Below, piece after piece: positions 8,091-18,029 of a stretch of DNA of 64,000 nucleotides (position 1 is its first letter; each line of letters begins with the position of its first letter). The position numbers were made by a program, and so were the translations under genes. The stretch covers positions 1 to 64,000 of the forward strand of contig CAMCFO010000001.1 of the NCBI GenBank assembly GCA_945874155.1, given 5' to 3'. The notes beneath the pieces were generated by a model. That model searched no databases. It saw only the letters and a program-made list of their open reading frames with translations, and was not told where the DNA came from. This DNA comes from an uncultured Bacteroidales bacterium (GTDB taxonomy: Bacteria; Bacteroidota; Bacteroidia; Bacteroidales; UBA932).

Positions 8091-9380
8091 CTATATGAAA
8101 TTGAAAATGAAGACCACAATCAGAGTTGCAGGCGCAAGATAGCGGATTGCGAAATACACCAGTTTGTAAATTCCTGTGTTGCAGCTGCCTTTGTTGGTGA
8201 GTTCATCCTGTACAGCGGTCTTGTCCATTTTCCAGCCTACAAAGAGCACTGCAATCAGGGCTCCGAAAATAAGCAGTATGTTGGAGCAGAGATTGTCCAC
8301 GAACCCGAAAATCTCCTGGGAGAATGCGCTTCCGACCCCAATCAGCCATATCACTGAAAACATTATGATGCAGGCTTTCCTGCGGGGGATTCTCTTTTCT
8401 TCCACCAGCCAGGCAATTCCGGGTTCCACAAGGGAAATGGTCGAGGTGAGGGCGGCGACAACTACGGTCAGAAAGAAGAGTACGCTGATTGCCCTGCCCA
8501 GGAAAGGTGAAGCCTGGCCCATCTGAACAAATATTTCAGGGAGGGTTACGAAAAGCAGCCCGGGACCGGATTCAGGGTCGATGCCCTTGGCGAAGACTGC
8601 CGGCATTATGGCGAAGCCTGCGATTATTGCAAAGACAATAGAGGAAATGGCTGTCCAGATGCCTGAGGTCATCATATTTTCCTTTTTGCTGACATAGGAG
8701 GAATAGGTTAGAATGATGCCCGAACCTAAGGACATAGAATAGAAGGACTGGCCTATGGCTGCAACTATGGTCCGGCCTGTGATTTTGGAGAAATCGGGAT
8801 GAATCAGATATTCAACTCCTTTCGTCGCTCCGGGCAGCCTGAGGGCATATATCATTATTATGATTATGAAGAGGAACAGCGCCGGGATGGAGTATTTGCT
8901 GAATTTTTCTATCCCGTTCTTCACCCCGCAGGCCACCACCAGGCAAGTGATACCGAGCATCACCGTGCCGAATGCCAGGGCTTTGTAGCCGGAGGGCAGG
9001 AATTCGCCATAATTCAAATTGAAAGAGCGGAGAAAATATTCCACTGACCATCCGCCCACTATGCTATAATATGAAAGCAGCACGGTGGGGGTTAAAACTG
9101 AAAGTACACCTAAAATGTTCCAAAATGACTTGGGAGCGAGTTTTTTCATGGACCCCACTGCGTTGAGCTGCGCGTGACGGCCGATTACAGCTTCTGCAAG
9201 GAAGATGGGAAGGGATAGTAACAGTGTGCAAATCAGATAGATAAATATGAATGCAGCGCCTCCGTTTTCCCCCGCCATATACGGGAATCTCCATAGGTTT
9301 CCAAGTCCGATGGCAGAGCCTGCATAAGCCATTATGACTGCGAAACTGCTGCCGAAACTGTCTCTTTTTGCTGCTGACAT
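8091..9380 (-). CDS. Neurotransmitter:sodium symporter (NSS/SNF) family transporter
   Basis: The 429-residue inner-membrane protein has about 11 hydrophobic segments. The family signature is at the N-terminus: GSAIGLGNLWRFPYMAGENG, the unwound first helix that binds sodium and substrate. A second conserved part is GQSFYSMSLGSGIILTYSSY (helix 6 region). Bacterial members take up amino acids or related small molecules with Na+; the substrate here cannot be named. The gene is monocistronic and convergent with susD. A TACCTTTG box on the minus strand (9408-9415) lies about 28 bases upstream of the ATG. Confidence 0.9.
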   Translation of the reverse strand: MSAAKRDSFGSSFAVIMAYAGSAIGLGNLWRFPYMAGENGGAAFIFIYLICTLLLSLPIFLAEAVIGRHAQLNAVGSMKKLAPKSFWNILGVLSVLTPTVLLSYYSIVGGWSVEYFLRSFNLNYGEFLPSGYKALAFGTVMLGITCLVVACGVKNGIEKFSKYSIPALFLFIIIIMIYALRLPGATKGVEYLIHPDFSKITGRTIVAAIGQSFYSMSLGSGIILTYSSYVSKKENMMTSGIWTAISSIVFAIIAGFAIMPAVFAKGIDPESGPGLLFVTLPEIFVQMGQASPFLGRAISVLFFLTVVVAALTSTISLVEPGIAWLVEEKRIPRRKACIIMFSVIWLIGVGSAFSQEIFGFVDNLCSNILLIFGALIAVLFVGWKMDKTAVQDELTNKGSCNTGIYKLVYFAIRYLAPATLIVVFIFNFI

Positions 9381-9436
9381 AACAATTTGTAAGTAGATTT
9401 AGGTGCGCAAAGGTAATATAATTCTGGAAAATTCAT

Positions 9437-9444
9437 TATCTTTG
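9437..9444 (+). promoter_or_regulatory. Predicted -7 box TATCTTTG of tRNA-Arg
   Basis: TATCTTTG matches TAnnTTTG and lies 37 bases before the tRNA 5' end. No clear -33 element is visible. Confidence 0.4.
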
Positions 9445-9481
9445 CAGTCCTTTTTTGATATTGTCAGTCAGAAAGGGCTAT

Positions 9482-9553
9482 GCCTCCGTAGTTTAATGGA
9501 TAGAATTTCAGATTCCGGTTCTGACGGTTGCGGTTCGATTCCGCACGGGGGTA
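9482..9553 (+). tRNA. tRNA-Arg (anticodon CCG)
   Basis: The cloverleaf can be drawn by hand. The acceptor GCCTCCG pairs with CGGGGGT with G-T pairs. The anticodon stem TCAGA/TCTGA carries the loop TTCCGGT with anticodon CCG. The T arm is TGCGG-TTCGATT-CCGCA and the variable loop has four bases. The discriminator is A, and CCA is not encoded. It reads the CGG codon. Confidence 0.93.
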
Positions 9554-9628
9554 CAAGTTTTTTCATCCCGCATTTTTTCCGGCTATGTCCGGTATCTTAT
9601 GGGCATCTGAAAAAAATCGATTTTTTCC

Positions 9629-9659
9629 TTTGCAATTGCAAATATCTTTTATATTTTTG
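9629..9659 (+). promoter_or_regulatory. Consensus promoter of the ilv-leu operon with overlapping palindrome
   Basis: TTTG at 9629-9632, exactly 19 bases, then TATTTTTG at 9652-9659 is a full match to the Bacteroidota promoter. Transcription should start near 9666, about 38 bases before the leader peptide ATG. The -33 TTTG is the left end of a perfect 14-bp palindrome TTTGCAATTGCAAA (9629-9642). GCAATTG recurs at 9665-9671. These could be operator half-sites. Confidence 0.75.
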
Positions 9660-9703
9660 CACTCGCAATTGAGCGGACTTTTCCGCAGTAAATTTTTGGA
9701 ATT

Positions 9704-9772
9704 ATGTTAGTAGTCGTGAACGTCATTAGCTTGCTAGTCCTTGTCATTAAGATAGTTGGACCGGGAAAGTGA
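9704..9772 (+). CDS. Branched-chain amino acid leader peptide
   Basis: This 22-codon ORF (begins MLVVVNVISLLVLVIKIV, ends Gly-Pro-Gly-Lys) is too short for the ORF track. Fourteen of its 22 residues are Leu, Val or Ile, exactly the products of the operon that follows. It lies between a consensus promoter and a terminator-like hairpin. By analogy with the ilv and leu leaders of enterobacteria, a ribosome stalled at these codons when charged tRNAs are scarce would change the RNA fold downstream and allow transcription into ilvD. The role is inferred from composition and position. Confidence 0.8.
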   Translation: MLVVVNVISLLVLVIKIVGPGK

Positions 9773-9845
9773 TGGCATCACGTGTGATAAAGCATACTGG
9801 AGCGCTCTTCCCGGAAAATCGGAAAGAGCGCTTCGATATTATTTG
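9761..9845 (+). promoter_or_regulatory. Transcription attenuator with alternative antiterminator in front of ilvD
   Basis: The terminator hairpin pairs AGCGCTCTT (9801-9809) with AAGAGCGCT (9824-9832), extended inward by CCG/CGG across one mismatch. It is followed by a T-rich but interrupted tail (TTCGATATTATTT). The alternative pairs CCGGGAA (9761-9767), the last sense codons of the leader peptide, with TTCCCGG (9808-9814), which destroys the top of the terminator stem. Between them, ATCAC (9777-9781) can pair with GTGAT on either side (9769-9773 or 9784-9788). A ribosome that finishes the leader would cover 9761-9767 and favour termination; one stalled on Leu/Val/Ile codons would leave it free. 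Confidence 0.65.
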
Positions 9846-9866
9846 AAGTAACAATTTGAAAGGACT

Positions 9867-11699
9867 ATGAAACACGAACTCAGAAGTGCAGTGACCCAAA
9901 ACGGCAGACGAATGGCCGGAGCCAGAGCCCTGTGGATAGCAGCAGGAATGAAGAAGGAACAGATGGGCCGACCGGTAATTGCCGTAGTGAATTCTTTCAC
10001 CCAGTTTGTTCCGGGTCACACTCATCTTCACGAAATAGGCCAGATAGTCAAGGCGGAAATTGAAGCCCAGGGATGTTTTGCAGCTGAGTTCAATACCATC
10101 GCAGTTGATGATGGAATCGCAATGGGCCACGACGGAATGCTCTATTCCCTGCCTTCCAGAGACATCATAGCAGACTCGGTGGAATATATGGTCAATGCCC
10201 ACAAGGCAGACGCGATGATTTGTATAAGCAATTGTGACAAAATCACCCCGGGAATGTTGATTGCTGCAATGAGGCTCAATATCCCTGCGGTTTTCGTGTC
10301 GGGAGGCCCTATGGAGGCAGGAGTTATGGGCTCGCAGAGACTCGACCTGATTGATGCAATGGTGAAGTCCGCAGACCCTTCCGTAAGCGACGAAGATGTT
10401 GCCGAAATTGAAAATTCCGCATGCCCGGGTTGCGGCTGCTGTTCCGGAATGTTCACGGCCAATTCAATGAACTGCCTCACGGAAGCCATAGGCCTTTCAC
10501 TCCCAGGTAACGGCACTGTTGTCGCCACCCATAGCCGGAGAATAGAACTCTTCCGCAAGGCCGCCAGTCTGGTTGTCAGCAACGCATACAAATACTACAG
10601 GGATGGGGACGAGTCCGTGCTGCCCCGCTCAATAGCCACCCGTGGAGCTTTCCTCAATGCAATGGCCCTGGACATAGCTATGGGCGGTTCTACCAATACC
10701 GTGCTTCATCTCCTTGCAGTTGCAAATGAGGCCGGAGCGGACTTCAAGATGTCGGATATAGATGCACTTTCCCGCAGGGTGCCTTGCCTGTGCAAGGTGG
10801 CCCCCAACACCAACAAATATCACGTTCAGGATGTGAACAGGGCAGGCGGGATTGTCACCATTATGAACGAACTTGCAAAAGGCGGTCTTGTGGACACTTC
10901 CCTCAAAAGGGTGGACGGAATGACGCTGGCTGAGGAGATTGACGCATATTGTATTGATAGTCCTAATGTTACGGAAGAGGCAAAAGGCATTTACTCAAGT
11001 GCACCGGCCAACCGTTTCAGCACCCGGATGGGCTCGCAGGACAATGATTATGAAACTTTCGATACGGACCGCAGCGATGGTTGCATCAGAGACCTTGCCC
11101 ACGCCTACACCACAGACGGAGGCCTCGGAGTGCTTTTCGGAAACATAGCAAAGGACGGCTGCGTAATCAAGACCGCCGGAGTGGACAAGTCCATATGGAA
11201 ATTCTCCGGCCCTGCGAAAGTCTTTGATTCTCAGGAGGCTGCCTGTGAGGGAATTTTGGGCGGAAAAGTCAAGGCGGGGGATGTCGTGGTCATAAGTTAC
11301 GAAGGCCCTAAGGGAGGCCCTGGAATGCAGGAAATGCTTTATCCGACCTCCTATATCAAGTCAATGCACCTGGGAAAGGAATGTGCCCTGATAACTGACG
11401 GCCGTTTCAGCGGGGGAACCTCAGGACTCAGCATAGGACATATTTCTCCGGAAGCGGCAGCGGGGGGCAACATTGCCCTGGTACGCGACGGGGACATCAT
11501 AGAAATAGACATACCCGAAAGGAAAATCAACGTCCGTCTCAGCGATGAGGAGCTTCAGCTCAGGCGTGAGGAGGAACTTTCGCGCGGAAAATCGGCATTC
11601 ACGCCTTGGGAGCGCAAAAGGGAAGTTTCAAAGAGCCTCAAAGCCTATGCTGCAATGGTCAGCTCGGCGGACAAGGGTGCAGTCAGGATTATTGAATAG
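9867..11699 (+). CDS. ilvD: Dihydroxy-acid dehydratase
   Basis: This 610-residue cytoplasmic Fe-S enzyme dehydrates 2,3-dihydroxy-isovalerate and 2,3-dihydroxy-3-methylvalerate to the 2-oxo acids that precede valine and isoleucine. Family motifs are NCDKITPGM with Cys123, and [19 protein letters not shown] near residues 185-203; the cysteines hold the cluster. [10 protein letters not shown] near residue 512 is also typical, and the length is normal. It is the first structural gene of the operon, placed directly behind the leader peptide and attenuator. ilvB follows after 52 bases. Confidence 0.97.
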   Translation: MKHELRSAVTQNGRRMAGARALWIAAGMKKEQMGRPVIAVVNSFTQFVPGHTHLHEIGQIVKAEIEAQGCFAAEFNTIAVDDGIAMGHDGMLYSLPSRDIIADSVEYMVNAHKADAMICISNCDKITPGMLIAAMRLNIPAVFVSGGPMEAGVMGSQRLDLIDAMVKSADPSVSDEDVAEIENSACPGCGCCSGMFTANSMNCLTEAIGLSLPGNGTVVATHSRRIELFRKAASLVVSNAYKYYRDGDESVLPRSIATRGAFLNAMALDIAMGGSTNTVLHLLAVANEAGADFKMSDIDALSRRVPCLCKVAPNTNKYHVQDVNRAGGIVTIMNELAKGGLVDTSLKRVDGMTLAEEIDAYCIDSPNVTEEAKGIYSSAPANRFSTRMGSQDNDYETFDTDRSDGCIRDLAHAYTTDGGLGVLFGNIAKDGCVIKTAGVDKSIWKFSGPAKVFDSQEAACEGILGGKVKAGDVVVISYEGPKGGPGMQEMLYPTSYIKSMHLGKECALITDGRFSGGTSGLSIGHISPEAAAGGNIALVRDGDIIEIDIPERKINVRLSDEELQLRREEELSRGKSAFTPWERKREVSKSLKAYAAMVSSADKGAVRIIE

Positions 11700-11751
11700 C
11701 AATCTTAATACCCGATATTTCTGAAAACACGGAGGAACAAAACTGAAAGAT

Positions 11752-13476
11752 ATGGAAACAGACCAGACACAGAACCGGCTTACCGGAGCCGAAATTCTCC
11801 TGCAATCTCTTGTGGAGGAAGGCGTTGACACCGTTTTCGGTTATCCGGGAGGTCAGGTAATGGCCTTGTATGATAAACTTTTAAACTATTCCGACAAGCT
11901 CAGGCATATACTCGTCCGTCACGAGCAGGGAGCCATACACGCGGCCCAGGGCTATGCAAGGGTGAAGAATACCCCCGGAGTTGTCTTCGTTACCTCCGGT
12001 CCGGGCGCGACCAACATCATCACGGGTGTAGCCGACGCAATGTCCGATTCTACCCCGGTTGTGGTGATTACGGGACAGGTGCCCTCCAGTTCTCTCGGAA
12101 CGGACGCATTTCAGGAGGCCGACATCATAGGTCTCACTACTCCTATTTCCAAATGGAATTATCAGATCAGGCGTGCCGAAGACGTGGCCTGGGCAGTGGC
12201 AAGGGCATTCTACATTGCCGGTACAGGCCGTCCGGGACCGGTGGTGCTGGACTTTACCAAGGATGCGCAGACTGGATTTGCCGAGTTCAAGTATTCCAAG
12301 TGCGATTTCATCCGCAGCTATGTGCCTGAGGCTGAGGCTTGTGAGGCTGAGCTTGACGAGGCTGCAAGAATGATAGACCAGTCCTCCAGGCCTTTCGTGG
12401 TCTTCGGTCAGGGCATATTGATGAGCGGGGCAGAACAGGCTCTTATGGATTTTCTCAAGAAAGGGGATATACCGGCAGGTTCCACTCTTCTCGGACTGAG
12501 CGCCCTGCCTTCCGGATTCAGCCATTTCGAGGGTATGCTCGGAATGCACGGCAATCTCGCTCCTAATGTCAAAACCAATGAATGTGACCTGCTCATTGCT
12601 GTGGGTATGCGTTTCGACAACAGGGTGACCGGACCTGTCTCTACTTATGCCCGTCAGGCGAAAGTCATTCATATAGACATAGATGCATCCGAAATAGGCA
12701 AGCTTGTGCCGGTGGACTTGGGCATTAATGCTGATGCGCGCAAAGTTCTCGAGGCCCTGACTGCCAAGATTTCCCGCGCCGACAGGCACGAGTGGAGGGA
12801 GAGTTTCAGACAGGTTAGAAAAGTGGAAGATGAAAGGGTCATCCGTCCGGAACTTGAGCCGGAGACAGGCGACATAAGGATGGGCGAGGTTGTCGATATG
12901 GTTTCCCAAGTTACTGAAAACAAGGCTATTGTGGTCACGGATGTGGGCCAGAACCAGATGGTTGCAGCCAGATATTCCCGTTTCAATCAGACCCGCAGTT
13001 TCATTTCTTCCGGAGGATTGGGCACTATGGGATTCGGCCTTCCTGCAGCCATAGGCGCAAAAATCGCAGACCCGTCAAGACCCGTTTGCCTTTTCTGTGG
13101 AGACGGAGGTATTCAGATGACCATCGAGGAACTGGGAGTGGTGATGCAGGAAAATGTCGGAGTCAAAGTTGTCATACTCAACAACAACTGGCTCGGCAAT
13201 GTGAGACAGTGGCAGGAGATGTTCTTTGACCGCCGTTATTCCGCAACCAGGATGATGAATCCGGACTACACTCTGATTGCCCGGGCATATGGCATTGACA
13301 GTGAGGTGGTTGATTCCCGTGAGGAATTGAGGGGAGCCGTGCATAGGCTTTTCGCTGACGAGCGCGCCCGCATTCTCATAGTCCACGTTGCGGAACAGGA
13401 AAATGTGATGCCTATGATTCCGCCGGGCAAAAGTGTCAACGAGATAATGATTTCTGAAACTCAATGGTATAAGTAA
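11752..13476 (+). CDS. ilvB: Acetolactate synthase, large (catalytic) subunit
   Basis: The 574-residue thiamine-diphosphate enzyme condenses two pyruvates to acetolactate (valine/leucine) or pyruvate with 2-oxobutanoate (isoleucine). The order of domains is standard: N-terminal PYR domain with the ThDP-activating Glu58 in VRHEQGAIHAAQGYAR, a central FAD-binding domain, and a C-terminal PP domain with CGDGGIQMTIEEL (Asp451) running to ILNNN. It is followed after 41 bases by the regulatory subunit gene ilvN, which supports the acetohydroxyacid synthase assignment over other ThDP enzymes. Confidence 0.97.
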   Translation: METDQTQNRLTGAEILLQSLVEEGVDTVFGYPGGQVMALYDKLLNYSDKLRHILVRHEQGAIHAAQGYARVKNTPGVVFVTSGPGATNIITGVADAMSDSTPVVVITGQVPSSSLGTDAFQEADIIGLTTPISKWNYQIRRAEDVAWAVARAFYIAGTGRPGPVVLDFTKDAQTGFAEFKYSKCDFIRSYVPEAEACEAELDEAARMIDQSSRPFVVFGQGILMSGAEQALMDFLKKGDIPAGSTLLGLSALPSGFSHFEGMLGMHGNLAPNVKTNECDLLIAVGMRFDNRVTGPVSTYARQAKVIHIDIDASEIGKLVPVDLGINADARKVLEALTAKISRADRHEWRESFRQVRKVEDERVIRPELEPETGDIRMGEVVDMVSQVTENKAIVVTDVGQNQMVAARYSRFNQTRSFISSGGLGTMGFGLPAAIGAKIADPSRPVCLFCGDGGIQMTIEELGVVMQENVGVKVVILNNNWLGNVRQWQEMFFDRRYSATRMMNPDYTLIARAYGIDSEVVDSREELRGAVHRLFADERARILIVHVAEQENVMPMIPPGKSVNEIMISETQWYK

Positions 13477-13517
13477 TCCTCAAATCTGAGGCAACTTTTT
13501 ATTTTCATATTATAATT

Positions 13518-14063
13518 ATGGACAACACGGTTCGAAGATATACGGTAGTTCTGCACTCCGAAAACCAGATCGGTGTGCTCAACCAGGTGGCCAACATATT
13601 CACCAGACATAGCCTGAATATGTCCAGTATGTCTGCAAACGCCTCCCCGCTGGAGGGAATTCACACGATTTCCATAGTTACCTACACCGTGGAGAAGAAA
13701 ATTATCGAGGTGGTGCAACAGCTGGAGAAGAAGGTGGACATAGTGAGGGCCTTTTACTATTCCGACGAACAGACCGTCTATAGGGAACTTGCCCTGTACA
13801 AAGTGCCGACAGACAAGATTATAGGCTCCGGCAACATAGAGGACATACTCCAGGGCTATTATGCAAAAATCATAGAAATCAACAGGGACTTCACGGTAAT
13901 TTCCAAGGTCGGCACCACTGAGGAAACTCAGCAGCTCTACAACGAGCTCAGCCGTTTCGGGGTGATGCAGTTCCAGCGTTCCGGCCAGATTATGGTCTCC
14001 CGCGAGAAACAGGAGCCCCTTTACAAATATCTTGAAGAAAGAGAAAAAGTTAAATCCAAATAA
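13518..14063 (+). CDS. ilvN: Acetolactate synthase, small (regulatory) subunit
   Basis: This 181-residue protein binds the IlvB catalytic subunit and normally gives valine feedback inhibition. An N-terminal ACT domain is clear (YTVVLHSENQIGVLNQVANIF and, later, HTISIVTYTVE). A C-terminal small-subunit domain follows. The ATG at 13518 comes after an AT-rich leader. The ilvC ATG lies 12 bases after its stop. Confidence 0.93.
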   Translation: MDNTVRRYTVVLHSENQIGVLNQVANIFTRHSLNMSSMSANASPLEGIHTISIVTYTVEKKIIEVVQQLEKKVDIVRAFYYSDEQTVYRELALYKVPTDKIIGSGNIEDILQGYYAKIIEINRDFTVISKVGTTEETQQLYNELSRFGVMQFQRSGQIMVSREKQEPLYKYLEEREKVKSK

Positions 14064-14075
14064 TTGTTCAAAATT

Positions 14076-15119
14076 ATGGCAAAGATTAATTTTGGTGGTG
14101 TAGAAGAAAATGTCATCACTCGTGAAGAATTCACACTCGAACAGGCAAGGGAAACACTCAAAGGCGAGACCATCGCTGTCATTGGTTACGGCGTGCAGGG
14201 GCCGGGTCAGTCTTTGAACCTCAGGGACAATGGTTTCAACGTGATCGTGGGCCAGCGTCCGGGCAAAACCTACGACAAGGCAGTAGCTGACGGTTGGGTG
14301 CCGGGCGAGACTCTTTTCGGCATTGAGGAAGCTTGCGAAAAGGGTACCATCATTATGTGCCTGCTTTCAGATGCAGCAGTGATGTCCGTATGGCCACGCA
14401 TCAAACCTTACCTCACTCCGGGCAAGGCTCTGTATTTCTCACACGGTTTCGCAATCACCTGGAGCGACCGCACAGGCTGTGTGCCTCCTGCTGACGTGGA
14501 CGTGATTATGGTGGCTCCTAAGGGTTCAGGCACAACTGTGCGTTCACTCTATCTCGAAGGCCGCGGAATCAATGCATCCTTTGCTGTATATCAGGATGTT
14601 ACAGGCCGTGCATACGAGCGCACCGTAGCCCTCGGCATAGGCATAGGTTCAGGATATCTTTTCGAGACCACCTTCCAGAGAGAGGCAGTTTCAGACCTCA
14701 CAGGAGAGCGCGGATCTCTTATGGGTGCAATCCAGGGCCTGCTTCAGGCACAGTACGAAGTGCTCCGCGAGCACGGTCACACTCCGAGCGAGGCCTTCAA
14801 TGAGACAGTTGAGGAACTTACCCAGTCTCTTATGCCGCTGTTTGCCCAGAAGGGTATGGACTGGATGTATGCAAACTGCTCAACTACAGCCCAGAGGGGT
14901 GCCCTTGACTGGTATCCTCGTTTCCACGATGCCATCAAGCCTGTAGTGGAGCAGCTCTACGAGAGCGTGCAGAATGGAACAGAGGCTCAGATTTCCATTG
15001 ATTCCAACTCCAAGCCGGACTATCGCGAGGGTCTTGAGAAGGAGCTCAAAGTCCTCAGGGACAGCGAGATGTGGAAGACTGCGGAGACAGTTCGCACACT
15101 CCGTCCGGAGAATAAGTAA
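14076..15119 (+). CDS. ilvC: Ketol-acid reductoisomerase (NADP+)
   Basis: This 347-residue enzyme isomerises and reduces acetolactate and acetohydroxybutyrate to the dihydroxy acids used by IlvD. A Rossmann fold with [21 protein letters not shown] begins near residue 31. [11 protein letters not shown] follows where the cofactor phosphate is read. The Mg-binding C-terminal knotted domain contains [12 protein letters not shown] and [13 protein letters not shown]. The length and sequence fit the Bacteroidota class I branch. The track start (14064) is TTG; the ATG at 14076 (MAKINFGG) is preferred. Confidence 0.96.
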   Translation: MAKINFGGVEENVITREEFTLEQARETLKGETIAVIGYGVQGPGQSLNLRDNGFNVIVGQRPGKTYDKAVADGWVPGETLFGIEEACEKGTIIMCLLSDAAVMSVWPRIKPYLTPGKALYFSHGFAITWSDRTGCVPPADVDVIMVAPKGSGTTVRSLYLEGRGINASFAVYQDVTGRAYERTVALGIGIGSGYLFETTFQREAVSDLTGERGSLMGAIQGLLQAQYEVLREHGHTPSEAFNETVEELTQSLMPLFAQKGMDWMYANCSTTAQRGALDWYPRFHDAIKPVVEQLYESVQNGTEAQISIDSNSKPDYREGLEKELKVLRDSEMWKTAETVRTLRPENK

Positions 15120-15130
15120 TCTCCTGCATT

Positions 15131-16633
15131 ATGGACAAGAATCGAGTCTATTTCTTTGACACAACCCTGAGGGACGGGGAGCAGGTGCCGGGATGCCAGC
15201 TGAATACGGTTGAGAAAATCCAGGTGGCCAAGGCTCTCGAGTCCCTCGGAGTCGATGTTATCGAGGCGGGTTTTCCGGTGTCCAGTCCGGGGGATTTCAA
15301 TTCCGTCATCGAGATTTCCAAGGCTGTGACCTGGCCTTCAGTCTGCGCCCTCACCAGAGCTGTGCAGAAGGATATCGATGTGGCTGTGGATGCCCTCAAA
15401 TATGCAAAGCGCAAGAGAATCCACACCGGAATAGGCACTTCCGACTCGCATATCAGATACAAGTTCAACTCCAACCGTGAGGAAATCCTGGAGAGGGCTG
15501 TGAAGGCCGTGAAATATGCCAGGAATTTTGTGGACGAGGTGGAATTCTATGCAGAGGATGCTGGAAGGACCGAGAATGAGTATCTTGCAAGAGTAATTGA
15601 AGCTGTGATAGCCGCAGGTGCGACCGTAGTCAACATACCTGACACAACGGGCTATTGTCTTCCTGCAGAATATGGGGCAAAAATCAAGTACCTGTGTGAC
15701 AATGTGCCCAATATCGAAAACGCCATCATCTCAACCCACTGCCACAACGACCTCGGAATGGCAACCGCCAACACTATGGCAGGACTCCTGAATGGAGCGC
15801 GCCAGTGTGAGGTGACCATCAACGGAGTGGGCGAGAGGGCCGGCAACACCTCCCTTGAGGAAATAGCGATGATCATCAAGTCCCACAACGACATAGACCT
15901 GCAGTCCAATATCAACACCACGAGGATTTATCCTGTGAGCCGTATGGTTTCCAACTTGATGAATATGCCGGTGCAGCCCAACAAGGCCATAGTGGGACGC
16001 AATGCCTTTGCCCATTCCTCCGGCATACATCAGGACGGCGTGCTCAAGAATGTCTCCACCTATGAAATCATAGATCCGAAAGACATAGGTCTGGACACCA
16101 ATTCCATAGTCCTCACGGCCCGTAGCGGTCACGCGGCACTGAAATACCGTCTGGAGTCTCTCGGAGTCAAGCTCAGCGAGGAAAAGCTGGACAAGGTATA
16201 TCAGGAGTTCCTCAAACTTGCGGACAAGAAAAAGGAAGTCTGCGATGACGACATCCTTATGCTTGCAGGTGCGGACCGCAGTCACGAGCAGGTCATCAAG
16301 GTGGACTGGCTGCAGGCCACCAGCGGCATAGGAATGAAACCCGTGGCATCCATAGGAGTGGATATAGCCGGGGAGAAATTCGAGGCGGCCGCAACTGGAA
16401 ACGGTCCTGTGGATGCTTCCATCAATGCCCTCAGGCAAATCGTCAAACGCAAAATCAACATCAACGAATTCACAATCCAGGGTGTCACCAAGGGTTCCGA
16501 CGACTCCTGCAAGGTGCATATGCAGGTGGAGCACGAAGGGCGGATTTATTACGGCTTCGGGTCCAACACGGACATTGTCACCGCTTCGGTGGAGGCCTAT
16601 GTGGATTGTGTGAACAAAATCCACAGCGTCTGA
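15131..16633 (+). CDS. leuA: 2-isopropylmalate synthase
   Basis: The 500-residue enzyme joins acetyl-CoA with 2-oxoisovalerate, the first committed step to leucine. The DRE-TIM barrel opens with [17 protein letters not shown] and has the metal-binding [14 protein letters not shown]. The C-terminal LeuA dimer domain, the usual site of leucine feedback, is present from about residue 390 ([16 protein letters not shown]). The close relatives citramalate synthase and homocitrate synthase are possible in principle, but the place next to leuCDB makes LeuA the best call. Confidence 0.94.
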   Translation: MDKNRVYFFDTTLRDGEQVPGCQLNTVEKIQVAKALESLGVDVIEAGFPVSSPGDFNSVIEISKAVTWPSVCALTRAVQKDIDVAVDALKYAKRKRIHTGIGTSDSHIRYKFNSNREEILERAVKAVKYARNFVDEVEFYAEDAGRTENEYLARVIEAVIAAGATVVNIPDTTGYCLPAEYGAKIKYLCDNVPNIENAIISTHCHNDLGMATANTMAGLLNGARQCEVTINGVGERAGNTSLEEIAMIIKSHNDIDLQSNINTTRIYPVSRMVSNLMNMPVQPNKAIVGRNAFAHSSGIHQDGVLKNVSTYEIIDPKDIGLDTNSIVLTARSGHAALKYRLESLGVKLSEEKLDKVYQEFLKLADKKKEVCDDDILMLAGADRSHEQVIKVDWLQATSGIGMKPVASIGVDIAGEKFEAAATGNGPVDASINALRQIVKRKININEFTIQGVTKGSDDSCKVHMQVEHEGRIYYGFGSNTDIVTASVEAYVDCVNKIHSV

Positions 16634-16634
16634 G

Positions 16635-18029
16635 ATGAATACCCTATTCGACAAAATCTGGGACTCCCATATTGTGGACCGCATTGAGGACGGCCCTCAG
16701 CAGATCTATATCGACAGACTCTACTGCCACGAAGTGACCTCACCACAGGCTTTCGAAGGCCTGCGTGCAAGGGGCATCAAGTGTTTCCGTCCGGAGAGAA
16801 TTTTCTGTATGCCGGACCACAACACCCCCACCCACGATCAGGACAAACCGGTTCAGGATCCGGTTTCGCGGAAACAGCTGGAGACATTGGATGCAAATGT
16901 CAGGGAATTCGGACTGACATATTTCGGGATGATGGATCCGCGCAACGGCATAATCCACGTGGTGGGGCCGGAGCAGGGACTGTCTCTTCCCGGTATGACC
17001 ATAGTCTGCGGAGACTCGCACACATCCACCCACGGAGCTGTGGGCGCAATAGCCTTCGGAATCGGAACCAGCGAGGTGGAAATGGTGATGGCCTCCCAAT
17101 GCATACTCCAGTCCAAGCCCAAGTCTATGAGAATCAAAGTGGAGGGCAAATTGGGCAAGGGAGTGACAGCCAAGGATTTGGCTCTTTACATAATGAAGCA
17201 GATCAGCACTTCTGGTGCCACAGGTTATTTCGTGGAATATGCCGGAAGTGCAGTCCGGAGCCTGACTATGGAAGGCCGTCTTACCCTCTGCAACCTTTCC
17301 ATAGAAATGGGGGCGAGGGGAGGATTCGTGGCACCGGACGAGACCACTTTCGCCTACCTCAAGGGCCGCCCGTATTCACCGAAAGGGGATGATTGGGACA
17401 AGGCTGTGGAATATTGGAAGAGCTTGCGCAGCGATGATGATGCTGTGTTTGACAAGGAGATTGTTTTCGATGCAGCCGACATCAAGCCTATGATAACCTA
17501 CGGCACCAATCCGGGAATGGGAGTTGAGGTGTCGGGCAGAGTGCCTGCACTTGAATCCATACCGGAGCAGGGGCGTGAATCCTTCTGCAAGTCGCTGGAT
17601 TATATGGATTTTCATCCTGGGGATGCGATGATTGGCAAGAAGGTGGACTATGTCTTCCTCGGGGCTTGCACCAATGGCAGGATTGAGGATTTCAGGGCAT
17701 TTGCCTCCATCGCGGCAGGCCGTCACAAAGCTGAGAATGTCGTTGCCTGGCTGGTTCCGGGGTCTTGGGCAGTTATGGAGCAAATCAAGGACGAGGGACT
17801 GGATAAGGTGCTGGAAGCTGCAGGTTTTGAAATCCGTCAGCCGGGTTGTTCGGCCTGTCTGGCTATGAATGACGACAAGGTGCCTGCAGGAAAATACTGT
17901 GTCTCAACCAGCAACCGCAATTTCGAAGGCCGTCAGGGACAGGGGGCAAGAACCCTTCTCGCCAGCCCTCTAACTGCGGCTGCAGCAGCAGTAACCGGTT
18001 GTGTCACAGATCCAAGAGATTTACTATGA
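16635..18029 (+). CDS. leuC: 3-isopropylmalate dehydratase, large subunit
   Basis: This 464-residue aconitase-family protein carries the [4Fe-4S] cluster and, with LeuD, converts 2- to 3-isopropylmalate. The cluster ligands are Cys345 ([11 protein letters not shown]) with Cys405 and Cys408 ([10 protein letters not shown]). [20 protein letters not shown] near residue 125 is the other family hallmark. It starts one base after leuA, and its stop overlaps the leuD start by 4 bases (ATGA), so translation is probably coupled. Confidence 0.96.
   Translation: MNTLFDKIWDSHIVDRIEDGPQQIYIDRLYCHEVTSPQAFEGLRARGIKCFRPERIFCMPDHNTPTHDQDKPVQDPVSRKQLETLDANVREFGLTYFGMMDPRNGIIHVVGPEQGLSLPGMTIVCGDSHTSTHGAVGAIAFGIGTSEVEMVMASQCILQSKPKSMRIKVEGKLGKGVTAKDLALYIMKQISTSGATGYFVEYAGSAVRSLTMEGRLTLCNLSIEMGARGGFVAPDETTFAYLKGRPYSPKGDDWDKAVEYWKSLRSDDDAVFDKEIVFDAADIKPMITYGTNPGMGVEVSGRVPALESIPEQGRESFCKSLDYMDFHPGDAMIGKKVDYVFLGACTNGRIEDFRAFASIAAGRHKAENVVAWLVPGSWAVMEQIKDEGLDKVLEAAGFEIRQPGCSACLAMNDDKVPAGKYCVSTSNRNFEGRQGQGARTLLASPLTAAAAAVTGCVTDPRDLL

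Noticed and set aside
15731-16684. 317-codon minus-strand ORF, also 17933-18922 and 11881-12909 on the minus strand
   Set aside because: They are shadows of leuA, leuC/leuD and ilvB; sense genes have full family motifs and the antisense products do not.
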